This document shows positions 1 to 5,928 of a stretch of DNA of 10,500 bases, piece after piece. The position numbers and the translations under genes are program-made. Numbering within the stretch: the first letter of the stretch is position 1; the number at the start of each line of letters is the position of its first letter. The stretch lies in contig CAJNDS010002128.1 in the NCBI GenBank assembly GCA_905221605.1, positions 549,501 to 560,000 on the forward strand, read 5' to 3'. The notes under the pieces are model-generated. The model searched no databases. It saw nothing but the letters and a program-made list of their open reading frames with translations, and was not told the origin of the DNA. Source of the stretch: Symbiodinium natans (lineage: Eukaryota > Sar > Dinophyceae > Suessiales > Symbiodiniaceae).

Positions 1-19
1 GGTGGTGGTTTTCTTCCTT

Positions 20-95
20 AATGGCAGCAAGTTTAAAAGAGCTAATGGCTACGGACCGTCCAATGAGACATTAAACTTCTACGGCTGCTGCCATT
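20..95. repeat. Interrupted inverted repeat
   Basis: The left arm AATGGCAGCA plus AGTTTAA (20-36) is matched in inverse by TTAAACT (71-77) and TGCTGCCATT (86-95). An 8-base bulge (78-85) interrupts the right arm. The loop carries the spliced-leader-like 12-mer. It could form a stem-loop; its function is unknown. Confidence 0.6.
44..55 (-). other. 12-base match to the 5' half of the dinoflagellate spliced leader
   Basis: Read on the minus strand this is TCCGTAGCCATT, identical to the first 12 bases of the conserved 22-nt dinoflagellate spliced leader. The following bases (AGCTC) diverge from the leader's TTGGCTC. No donor GT or Sm-site-like U-rich stretch follows in the expected place, so it is not an intact spliced-leader RNA gene. 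It could be a relic or chance; by rough count a match this long to any part of the leader is expected far less than once in a window this size. Confidence 0.3.
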
Positions 96-131
96 GTGCA
101 GTTTTTGGCCAATGGTGCCATCTCCCTAGGT

Positions 132-150
132 GTCCCAGGTAACCTGGGAC
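132..150. repeat. 19-base palindrome
   Basis: GTCCCAGGT (132-140), one central A, then ACCTGGGAC (142-150): nine perfect pairs. Nothing nearby indicates whether it acts as DNA (protein site) or RNA hairpin. Confidence 0.7.
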
Positions 151-218
151 AGGGGGAGTGCGGAGATGTCATAGGGACATTGAAGCAATTAAGTCAAGAG
201 AACAACCGCAACAGATTT

Positions 219-246
219 ATGGCTCAAGGATGAGCAATGGCTCAAG
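219..246 (+). other. Two tandem ATGGCTCAAG decamers, similar to the spliced-leader 3' end
   Basis: ATGGCTCAAG occurs at 219-228 and 237-246, an 18-base period. Nine of the ten bases (TGGCTCAAG) equal the last nine bases of the dinoflagellate spliced leader. Stacked, decayed leader copies are known upstream of retroposed dinoflagellate genes, but no open frame clearly follows here. Treat it as a hint only. Confidence 0.25.
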
Positions 247-529
247 ATGGCCACGGGAGCCATCAGCCTGGAGGAGGGGACAAGCTAGTACTAGGACCCG
301 CCGGTGGGTTGCTGGCGGCCTAGGTATCCTGCGCTGGACCCCCCTAGCCTCGGTCGGTACCCCTTCAAGGGTCGACGAACAAAACCAAACATTTTGCAAC
401 CTTAAGGGGTGACACTCCCTGGATTCCGTCCCTCTTTAGGTTGCCCCCGCGTAGGGTTTTAGGGTGCAGGGTTTACTTGCAGTTCTTTAGGGGAATTCCA
501 TTACCCCCCAAAAAGGGTAAAGTGAGTAC

Positions 530-637
530 AACCCTAAACCCTAAACCCTAAACCCTAAACCCTAAACCCTAAACCCTAAACCCTAAACCCTAAACCCTAA
601 ACCCTAAACCCTAAACCCTAAACCCTAAACCCTAAAC
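530..637 (-). repeat. Telomere-type array, about 15 uninterrupted CCCTAAA units
   Basis: Perfect CCCTAAA heptamers run on the plus strand (TTTAGGG on minus). It is the longest clean array in the window. It sits on the left side of the island at 648-784, whose first CAG comes ten bases after the array. Confidence 0.97.
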
Positions 638-647
638 TCAACATCAG

Positions 648-784
648 CTACGAGGATCCGTGGCCACAGAGCCGTTCCAGAGTTCGCCAGGACTGGGATG
701 GGCTTCCAGCACCCTCCTAGGAGGGCCCTTAACAAACTCTCTTTATTTTCATATTCCTGAATATGATCCTCTTAAACCCTATAT
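648..784 (+). other. Exon-like island between C-rich and G-rich arrays
   Basis: A CAG (645-647) follows the CCCTAAA array, and the island ends where TATATGG meets GTTTAGGG. One frame is open from about 648 through 842 and ends in the EYDPLKP segment. A second frame is open for about 25 codons and stops at 718-720 (TAG). The product is unrecognised. A perfect 14-base palindrome lies inside (712-725). Coding status and strand are inferred from context only. Confidence 0.3.
712..725. repeat. Perfect 14-base palindrome
   Basis: CCCTCCTAGGAGGG is its own reverse complement. It lies in the middle of the first island. Confidence 0.75.
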
Positions 785-803
785 GGGTTTAGGGTTTAGG
801 GTT
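785..803 (+). repeat. Short TTTAGGG array
   Basis: About two and a half heptamers between the first and second EYDPLKP-type repeats. Confidence 0.9.
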
Positions 804-839
804 ATTCCTGCGGATGATCCTCAAAAAAACCAATATGGA

Positions 840-873
840 TTTTAGGGTTTAGGGTTTAGGGTTTAGGGTTTAG
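840..873 (+). repeat. TTTAGGG array
   Basis: About four and a half heptamers. On the minus strand this supplies the TAA stop codon of the 292-aa open frame, whose last codons run into the array. Confidence 0.95.
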
Positions 874-1741
874 ATGAATATGACCCTCTTAAACCCAATA
901 GGGGACAATATGAAGAATCTCCCAAGAGCCTACCTAGCTTCTCTAGGTAGGCCAGGGCTGTCTCGGGAGAGATGCTCGTCTCGCGCCTGCGCGGGCCCGA
1001 GCGCAAGGCTGCTGAGAAGATGTCCTCAAAAGGCGTGCAGCACCAGCCGTCAGGTGATGTCCAGGCTGCACCATGTCTCATGGCAAGGTCGATCAGTGCA
1101 TCCCCCGCGGGGCTTCCCAACACGCCATGGGAGGCCAAGTCATGAACCAGGCAGGAGAAGAGGGTGCCACCCCCTTCCAGCATGACTTGCATGGGATTCT
1201 CCACTCCGCATTCGGCCAGAGACCTTTCCAGAAGCTCCAAGGAAGCCGGATCCTGACCCAAGCCAGCCGCCAACAGCAGGGGGACCATCGTCTGGAAGCA
1301 GAAGTCATTGTGGCCGTAGAACATCGCCTCAGGTGAAGGGGCCCAGAGCGCGCCGGAAGCCCTCGCCAGGTCCACAAGCTCCCGGGCATCGGCTACTGCG
1401 CGGAGCTCGACGATTCCCCGGAGCATCCTCGTGAAGGCATCGGGGGACCAACGGGCCCCGAGCTCTTGAACAGCTTGTCGCACAGCCTCGATACCGGCAG
1501 GGCTGGTCAGCTGCTTGGCGTGGGTCAAGCCTTCAAGCATGGCCATGAAAGGCGTGGTTCGGAGCTTGGAGGATTTCAACTCCCGATTGACATCACCACC
1601 GCTGGTCTCCATGAACCTGCCCAGGTCGCCATCCTTCTGAAGCTGATGGACCGCTGCCACAACGGCCTCATCCAATTCCGGGGGCGGAGCTGGCCGGGTG
1701 TAGCCAGTGCCGCGACCCCTGGCCCCACCTCGCCCGGCCAT
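863..1741 (-). CDS. Predicted 292-aa protein with divergent ankyrin-like repeats
   Basis: This is the best coding candidate in the window. The first ATG is at 1741-1739, with G at -3 and G at +4. The frame stays open upstream to an in-frame TAG at 1823-1825, but the intervening start would be GTG, so the ATG is preferred. Residues 1-17 are Gly/Arg-rich (MAGRGGARGRG). Residues 20-275 look like paired helices. Four loops share a GAxWxP-type pattern: GARWSPD (95-101), GALWAP (130-135), CGVENP (178-183) and GAAWTSPD (224-231). TPF- or TLF-type turns sit near 63-65, 193-195 and 236-238. The spacing xLIDLAMRHGAAW then TPF recalls ankyrin repeats, which are very numerous in dinoflagellates and mediate protein binding; the partner is unknown. 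No signal peptide or membrane segment is seen. The last 15 or so residues are read from degenerate repeat DNA and the stop comes from a telomeric heptamer, so the true C-terminus may be truncated or spliced elsewhere. No intron is visible. Confidence 0.6.
   Translation of the reverse strand: MAGRGGARGRGTGYTRPAPPPELDEAVVAAVHQLQKDGDLGRFMETSGGDVNRELKSSKLRTTPFMAMLEGLTHAKQLTSPAGIEAVRQAVQELGARWSPDAFTRMLRGIVELRAVADARELVDLARASGALWAPSPEAMFYGHNDFCFQTMVPLLLAAGLGQDPASLELLERSLAECGVENPMQVMLEGGGTLFSCLVHDLASHGVLGSPAGDALIDLAMRHGAAWTSPDGWCCTPFEDIFSAALRSGPRRRETSISPETALAYLEKLGRLLGDSSYCPLLGLRGSYSSKP
928..952. repeat. Perfect 10-bp hairpin near the 3' end of the minus-strand gene
   Basis: GCCTACCTAG (928-937), loop CTTCT (938-942), CTAGGTAGGC (943-952). 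It lies inside the open frame and encodes AYLEKLGRL on the minus strand. It may be an RNA structure or simply a coding coincidence. Confidence 0.7.
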
Positions 1742-2109
1742 GTCTCCGCAGGGGAACGTGGGATCTGGAGGATTGCTACCGTTCGGGAACAGTTTCTCGG
1801 ACTTGCACACGCCAGAAAGGACCTAAGTCATCTGCCCTGAGCAATGAGCTGGAAACCCTCCCAAACTCTGGAAGCCCCCATCGCGACATAACTCAGATGC
1901 GACCCCTCAACTCAACGAATGAGCCGAAAGCTGCTACCACTTGGATGGCTTTCCAATGTGTCGGGCGCCTTTTGAGGTCCAATTTATAAGGGTACGGCTT
2001 TATATGGGGGACCCCAAAAAGGGACCTCATGTAGATAACTACCCACTTACCCCCGAAGCCCGAACAATCCATAAAGTTGGATCTGCCGAGCAATAAATTC
2101 CCGGAACGG
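1742..2109. other. Upstream region of the minus-strand gene
   Basis: The open frame of the 292-aa protein extends without stop to about 1822, directly next to a minus-strand TTAG that could be a splice acceptor. A consensus-looking donor GTAAGT is present on the minus strand at 2050-2045, preceded by an ATG-containing short frame (ATGGATTGT at about 2072). These two signals would allow an upstream exon, but the phases I tried do not join cleanly. ATGCGACCCCTC at 1897-1908 recurs at 2231-2242. No TATA-like promoter is recognised. Confidence 0.3.
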
Positions 2110-2222
2110 TTTAGGGTTTAGGGTTTAGGGTTTAGGGTTTAGGGTTTAGGGCTTAGGGCTTAGGGCTTAGGGCTTAGGGCTTAGGGTTTAGGTTTCGGGT
2201 TTAGGGTCTAGGGTTTAGGGTT
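2110..2222 (+). repeat. TTTAGGG array with an internal block of five CTTAGGG units
   Basis: Clean TTTAGGG units are followed by five consecutive CTTAGGG heptamers (2152-2186), then mixed TTTAGGG, TTTCGGG and TCTAGGG. The variant block indicates local unit-by-unit expansion. Confidence 0.95.
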
Positions 2223-2439
2223 CACCTCTTATGCGACCCCTCTGATCCTTTCCCTCTCCAATCCATTCATGGCAGAAACCCTCCAGGCCTTCTAATCCAC
2301 AAAAACTCTCACGACCTGAACAAAATAACCCCCAAATTACCCTTATAATTCAGGAAGCATATTCTTTTTCTGGAGGGGGGGGTTCTTAAGCAATGAGTAG
2401 TGAATCTCTAGCCACTAAGCCCGTAAACCATTAAATCCG
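2223..2439. other. Non-repetitive stretch between a G-rich and a C-rich array
   Basis: AT-richer than the islands and without a long open frame. Under the intron model this would be intron interior. It contains the second copy of ATGCGACCCCTC (2231-2242). Confidence 0.4.
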
Positions 2440-2527
2440 AAACCCTAAAACCCTAAACCCCGAATCTAAATCCCTATACCCTAAACCCCGAACCTGAATC
2501 CCTAAACCCTAAACCCCAAACCCTAAA
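2440..2527 (-). repeat. Degenerate CCCTAAA array
   Basis: Mixed CCCTAAA, CCCCGAA, CCCCAAA and CCCTATA units. It runs into TTCTCAG at 2528-2534, the possible splice acceptor of the next island. Confidence 0.9.
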
Positions 2528-2534
2528 TTCTCAG

Positions 2535-2623
2535 GAAAGAAGCCGACGCCCTGCTGCGTTGCGATGCCGCGGCCAGAGACCAGCACGCAAAGGCGACGAG
2601 GCCCAGCCGGAGCATGATGGAGA
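2535..2623 (+). other. Putative 89-nt exon, GC-rich island
   Basis: TTCTCAG (2528-2534) precedes it, and GGAGA then GTTTGGGGTTTAGGG follows from 2624. Base composition contrasts sharply with its AT/telomeric flanks. Two plus-strand phases are open; the more protein-like one begins KEADALLRCDAAARDQ and leaves one base over at each end. On the minus strand an ATG at 2615-2613 opens a 30-codon frame beginning MLRLGLVAFACWSLAAASQ. That looks like a signal peptide, so a minus-strand exon cannot be excluded. The product is unknown. Confidence 0.35.
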
Positions 2624-2660
2624 GTTTGGGGTTTAGGGTTTAGGGTTTAGGGTTTAGGGT

Positions 2661-2692
<32 letters not shown>

Positions 2693-2757
2693 GGTTTAGA
2701 GTTTAGGGTTTAGGGTTTAGAGTCTAGGGTTTAGGTTTAGAGTGTCGGGTTTCGGGC
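2624..2757 (+). repeat. TTTAGGG array with five TTGAGGG units
   Basis: It begins GTTTGGGG directly after the island. TTGAGGG is repeated five times without interruption at 2660-2694, and the array then decays through TTTAGAG and TTTCGGG. Confidence 0.95.
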
Positions 2758-3156
2758 TTTTTGGGAGGTGTTAGGGGTGTTTGGGCGCTTCGGGTTGTTG
2801 GGGTGCTTGTGTTCTTTTGTTGCTTCAGTTTGGGTGGTTTACGGTGAGTTAGGGTCAGCTTTTCAAAGCGAGGTGCTTGGTGTCTGCTGGGTTTTGTGTT
2901 CTTGGCTACTTGGGTTGAGAGCTGTTCTTGAGCAGTTTAGGGTTCTTAGGTTGTTGGGGGGTGGGGGGGGGCTATTGATATTGGGACTAGGATCCCCTTG
3001 TAATACGGACCCCAATAAGGTATCCCTAATATCGTAAACCCCCACAAAAGGGAACCCTGGGTGGAGACTTGTCGAATCGGGGAGCCCTTCGCCAGCATCT
3101 CTGGGTCCTTGGGCAGCGCATCCGTGGCCAACCTCGGTGGAAGCTGCCGAGCTCTT
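2758..3156. other. Non-telomeric stretch without a recognised gene
   Basis: GT-rich sequence to about 2975, then mixed sequence. The plus-strand open frame at 2768-3037 (rich in L, G, V and W) is a product of the GT-rich composition and is not accepted as a gene. The 2985-3060 part weakly resembles 1981-2040 and 6280-6340 (short GGGGTCC and TACCTTAT-like words), possibly an old dispersed repeat. Confidence 0.35.
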
Positions 3157-3226
3157 GGTTTAGGGCTTTTTAGGGCTTCGGGTTTAGGGCTAGGGTTTGG
3201 GGTTAGGGTTTGGGGTTCAGGGTTTT
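3157..3226 (+). repeat. Degenerate TTTAGGG/TTTGGGG array
   Basis: Mixed heptamers GGTTTAGGG, TTCGGG and TTTGGGG lead into the GT and G tract. Confidence 0.85.
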
Positions 3227-3376
3227 GTGTGTGTGTGTGGGTGGGGTGGGGGAGCGCGGGGGCGGGGGGGTGGGGGTGGGGGAGGAGGGGGGGTGGGGGA
3301 GGGGGGGGGTGGGGGAGGAGGGTGGGGGAGGGGGGAGGGGGTGGGGGAGGGGAGGGGGGGGGCGGGGTGGGGGAGA
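3227..3376 (+). repeat. 150-base G tract (GT run then GGGGTGGGGGA-type repeats)
   Basis: It opens with a (GT)n run, then is almost only G with single T, A or C interruptions; runs of 4-9 G recur through to 3374. Many overlapping G-quadruplexes are possible on the plus strand. The proline- and glycine-rich open frames across it are meaningless translations of the tract. Confidence 0.95.
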
Positions 3377-3428
3377 AGAAGCCCGCGAAGTCCCCAAGCC
3401 CGAAGAACCCAAAACACCATAATCGCTA

Positions 3429-3526
3429 CAAAACCATATAAACCCTGTAAACCCTATAAACCATATAAAACTAAACTTATAAACCCCATAAAACCCATAA
3501 ACCCCATAAACCCCATAAACCCTAAG
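3429..3526 (-). repeat. Octamer-variant array (CCCATAAA / CCCTATAAA)
   Basis: Units such as AACCCCATAAA and AACCCTATAAA, one or two bases longer than the heptamer, are repeated about ten times. It is a distinct family of variant from the adjoining arrays. Confidence 0.85.
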
Positions 3527-3607
3527 CCATACCTCATTGGTCTTCAGGGCTGAGATTCCCTAAAGCCTCAAATGCCCTAAGCCCTGGGATGTATTTTCCA
3601 GGTATTA

Positions 3608-3917
3608 CCCTTAACCCTAAGCCTCAGCCCCCTAAACCGTAAACCTTAAGCTCCCTAAACCCTAAGCTCCCTAAACCGTAGACCTCCCGAACCCTGAACC
3701 CCAAACCTAAACCCTAAACCCCAAACCCCAAACCCTAAACCCCAAACCCTAAACCCCAAACCCCAAACCCCAAACCCCAAACCCGAAACCCTAAACCCCA
3801 AACCCCAAACCCCAAACCCCAAACCCCAAACCCCAAACCCCAAACCCCAAACCTAGACCCTAAACCCCAAACCCTAAACCCCAAACCCTAAACCCTAAAC
3901 CCCAAACCCTAAACCCT
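3608..3917 (-). repeat. Long CCCCAAA/CCCTAAA array
   Basis: About 300 bases, initially degenerate (CCCTAAGCTC) and then dominated by CCCCAAA (complement TTTGGGG), with runs of six or more identical units near 3797-3850 and CCCTAAA interspersed. The GFGVWGLGF-type open frame on the minus strand is a translation of this array. Confidence 0.95.
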
Positions 3918-3924
3918 CCACCAG

Positions 3925-4000
3925 AGGATGGGCGCTCCGGCGGCTCAAGTGGGATGCCCTCGGAGGTGCGCGACACCTGCCGTGGCGTGGCAAGGGCACG
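3925..4000 (+). other. Putative 76-nt exon, GC-rich island
   Basis: CCACCAG (3918-3924) follows the array, and GCACG then GTTTTGGGG begins the next one. All three plus frames are open; one reads GWALRRLKWDALGGARHL. The minus strand also offers an acceptor (GCCACGGCAG) and a donor (CTCTG then GTGGAGGG), so the strand is uncertain. GC content is about 70%. The product is unknown. Confidence 0.35.
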
Positions 4001-4220
4001 GTTTTGGGGTTTCGTTGTTGAGGGTTTGGGGTTTGGGATTTAGGGTTGTTTATGTTTAGGTTTTAGGGTTAGATTTTAGGGTTTAGGGGTTTTGGGGGTT
4101 TAGGGTTTAGGGTTCAGGAATTTAGGGGGTCAGGAGGTTTTGGGGGTTTTGGAGTTCGGGGTCTATAGGGGGGTCTAGGGGGTTTGGGGGTTTTGGGGTA
4201 TCAGGGTTTAGGGTTTTAGT
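4001..4220 (+). repeat. Degenerate TTTAGGG/TTTGGGG array
   Basis: Irregular units (GGGTTTGGGG, GGGTTTAGGG, GGGGGTTT) with short insertions. Confidence 0.85.
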
Positions 4221-4507
4221 CAGTGGCGTCTGAGACGCGTCAACGAAGCGAGAAAGGGGACGCGAAACACACGCCCTCTGAAGAAAAAAACCCCAAACTG
4301 CCCTTGAAGCCCTCAGCTCTCAAACCTGATCCTAAAACACGAAACTCCCCAAGTTCACAGTAAGGGTTCTATGGCCTTAAGTTCACAGTAAGGGTTCTAG
4401 TCTAGTGCCTTAAGGTTTAGAGAAACCCCTCTTCTGGGAAAGCAGGGGCAGGGGGGAGTTAGGGTTTCGGGCTTAGGAATTCTGGGCTTAAGGTTCAAGG
4501 TTGTGGG
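4221..4507. other. Non-telomeric stretch with a tandem duplication
   Basis: No gene is recognised. It contains the duplication at 4351-4411 and a weakly G-rich degenerate telomeric patch at 4458-4500 just before the next C-rich array. Confidence 0.4.
4351..4411. repeat. Tandem duplication, unit about 28-33 bases
   Basis: The 21-base word beginning AAGTTCACAGTAAGG is exact at 4351-4371 and 4379-4399. Each copy is followed by a related tail ending in GCCTT; the second tail is five bases longer. Confidence 0.85.
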
Positions 4508-4625
4508 CCCTAAACCCCAAACCTCAAACCCCAAACCCCAAACCCTAAACAACCCTAAACCCTAAACAACCCTAAACCCAAAACCGCAAACCCAACACCC
4601 CAAACCCTAAACCCCAAACCCTAAA
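4508..4625 (-). repeat. CCCTAAA/CCCCAAA array with CCCTAAACAA units
   Basis: Includes three ten-base units AACCCTAAAC in tandem (about 4540-4575) among CCCCAAA and CCCTAAA heptamers. Confidence 0.92.
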
Positions 4626-4635
4626 GAAGGTTCAG

Positions 4636-4735
4636 GGTTGTGGGGTTTCAAGAACCCAGAGCTTCCCTGTGCCACCTGGGGCGTCATCATGGGCGGGGCA
4701 GCCGCGAGCGTCTGGAAAAAAAGAGGACGCCAAAG
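4636..4735 (+). other. Putative 100-nt exon, GC-rich island
   Basis: GGTTCAG (4629-4635) follows the C-rich array, and CAAAG then GTTTAGGG starts the G-rich array. All three plus frames are open; the most protein-like reads LWGFKNPELPCATWGVIMGG, while the phase-compatible one reads VVGFQEPRASLCHL. The minus strand has a textbook acceptor, CTCTTTTTTTCCAG (4725-4712), so a minus-strand exon is equally possible. The product is unknown. Confidence 0.35.
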
Positions 4736-4890
4736 GTTTAGGGTTTTGGGGTTTAGGGGCTTAGGGGTTTAGGGGGTTTGGGGGGTTTTGGGGTTTAGGG
4801 GGTTTAGAGTTTAGGGGTTTAGGGGTTTAGGGGCTTTGGGGTTTAGGGGTTTTGGGTTAGGGGTTTTGGGGTTTTGGGGGTTTAGGGTGT
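4736..4890 (+). repeat. TTTAGGGG octamer-rich array
   Basis: Dominated by the eight-base unit TTTAGGGG, with TTTTGGGG and TTTGGGG, unlike the heptamer arrays elsewhere. Confidence 0.92.
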
Positions 4891-5771
4891 GGCAGGGTTA
4901 ATATTTCTAGTACTGCGGACTCGAAGTCGTGAATCATGTGAAGGTGAAACAGCTTAGATTTGTGCCAAGCGCTGTTTCTCGTATCCCATATGTCCACTCA
5001 TCAACATCTTATGAGGAGCCATGCGCTCACCAATAACACCAATGCAAACACCAATGTCATATGCGCTTTACTGAATTCTGGGTCCTTCTTAGGTCCCTCT
5101 TGAACGTAGAAGATTTGGGATTGACTTCGAAATGTCACAGAAAAATGGCCTGACTGCCAAACTGCCGTTACAACCTGTGGTTCTGGGGGCCGCTGAGGGG
5201 TCCGCGTGCATCCTTGGTCCATACCTAGTATCCACAAACCCTCAACCCTCACAACCGAACGTGAACCTTGACTGAGGTTCAACATCGGAACCCACAACCT
5301 TTCTGCTCTTGGTACTTGACCTAAGAAGTCTCGTGGAGGGCTTGGGGCTTACAATTCATGAAGAATCAACACTCTCAAACCCATACCCCTCATACTTGCC
5401 TTAGCAATGTTCAGGGTATGCCCTCCGTGGAGCCAAGGTACTTCTTAAAGTGTATGGTAGATGCACTTGAAGGTCTAAAGAACACATCGCTGCATGTGCG
5501 GCGCCCGCTTGGAAGGCCCGGAGTATAGAAAGCTGGCTGGTAGAACTTAGGAAATTGGCTAGAAGCATGTTGTAAGCATGTTGGACATCCGAGTAGGTTT
5601 TGGGTCCTTGAGATACCTGAAAGCGACACACATGGCCCAAAACCTCACGCTAATCCCCAAACCCAGACCGAAACCCCTCCCCTCCAAACTAAAGCAGCCC
5701 CAAATGTGCCCCTAAGGGTCCACGCATCTGTATAGTACATACTTGGCCCTTAAAGAGGTTGCCCAAGTATA
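4891..5771. other. Longest telomere-free stretch; no recognised gene
   Basis: About 880 bases of moderate GC. Two minus-strand open frames lie here. One (5297-5001, first ATG at about 5285) ends in a hydrophobic segment MTLVFALVLLVSAWLLIRC that could span a membrane. The other (5640-5401, 79 codons) starts with TTG. Neither has a recognisable family, a good start context or splice support, so they are not annotated as genes. Under the intron model this is one long intron interior. Confidence 0.4.
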
Positions 5772-5854
5772 CCCTTAAACCCTAAACCCTAAGCCCCAAG
5801 CCCTCAGCCCTAAACCCTAAACCCTAAACCCTGCAGGTACATGGACCCTTAGGG
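5710..5854. repeat. 13-bp perfect inverted repeat enclosing a CCCTAAA array
   Basis: CCCTAAGGGTCCA (5710-5722) and TGGACCCTTAGGG (5842-5854) are exact reverse complements about 120 bases apart. A smaller hairpin, ATACTTGG (5739-5746) with CCAAGTAT (5763-5770), lies inside. Confidence 0.6.
5772..5832 (-). repeat. CCCTAAA array
   Basis: Clean and CCCCAAG/CCCTCAG variant heptamers. It ends in CCCTGCAG. Confidence 0.95.
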
Positions 5855-5912
5855 TACCTTGCCTGCGCAGAGGCGTTGTTGATGAGAGGCGCAGGTTGGG
5901 ACTCGGCCAAAG
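5837..5912 (+). other. Putative 76-nt exon
   Basis: CCCTGCAG (5829-5836) precedes it, and CAAAG then GTTTGC follows at 5913. One plus frame reads VHGPLGYLACAEALLMRGAG, resembling an alpha-helical or ankyrin-like segment; its phase fits the phase left by the three previous plus-strand islands. A minus-strand reading also has plausible borders (acceptor AAAACAG, donor GGCAAG then GTACCC). The open frame continuing across four islands is suggestive but not decisive, because two phase choices stay open. Confidence 0.35.
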
Positions 5913-5928
5913 GTTTGCTGTTTTGGTG

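Larger units (their letters stand above)
1..529. other. Non-repetitive leader region without a recognised gene
   Basis: No protein-like open frame was recognised. The stretch holds an interrupted inverted repeat (20-95), a near-perfect palindrome (132-150) and short sequences resembling pieces of the dinoflagellate spliced leader (44-55 and 219-246), each listed separately. The short open frames that cross 158-412 are arginine- and tryptophan-rich on both strands and look like chance frames in GC-rich DNA. It ends at the first long CCCTAAA array. Confidence 0.5.
756..905 (+). repeat. Three in-frame degenerate repeats encoding EYDPLKP-like segments, interleaved with TTTAGGG
   Basis: Copy 1 (759-783) and copy 3 (876-900) match at 23 of 25 bases; copy 2 (810-835) is more diverged. 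Spacings are 51 and about 63 bases, both multiples of three, and all three lie in one plus-strand frame. They read approximately PEYDPLKPYMG, PADDPQKNQYG and DEYDPLKPNRGQYEE. In-frame TAG codons from the telomeric heptamer at 843-845 and 870-872 interrupt it, so it cannot be translated straight through. The YDPxxPN core resembles a motif in SPF45/RBM17-type splicing factors, but the match is too short to name a gene. It may be decayed coding sequence invaded by telomeric repeats. Confidence 0.5.

Noticed and set aside
158-412. 84-codon plus frame and a 60-codon minus frame
   Set aside because: They overlap on opposite strands, have odd composition (W and R rich), and have no family or splice support.
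1093-1389. 98-codon minus frame overlapping the ankyrin-like gene
   Set aside because: Alternative frame of the same strand, rich in W, C and R, with no motif; the 292-aa frame is longer and protein-like.
874-1840. Three plus-strand open frames (103, 87 and 124 codons) opposite the ankyrin-like gene
   Set aside because: Shadows of the GC-rich minus-strand coding region. Their residues lack domain-like patterning, whereas the minus frame shows repeated helices.
1835-1855. CATTGCTCAGG upstream of the ankyrin-like gene (minus strand) as a spliced-leader relic
   Set aside because: Only two short blocks (CATT and GCTCA) agree with the leader; well within chance.
3061-3553. Several overlapping open frames rich in glycine, or in proline on the opposite strand
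   Set aside because: They are translations of the G tract and telomeric arrays, open only because G- or C-only codons cannot form stops.
3655-3843. 62-codon minus-strand frame with a GFGVWGLGF repeat
   Set aside because: Direct translation of the TTTGGGG/TTTAGGG array; a seven-base unit always gives a seven-residue pattern when open.
5001-5640. Two minus-strand frames (98 and 79 codons), the first with a C-terminal hydrophobic segment
   Set aside because: Both begin with TTG rather than ATG, no family is recognised, and they lie in a long region that fits intron interior. Noted only as a possibility in the region entry.
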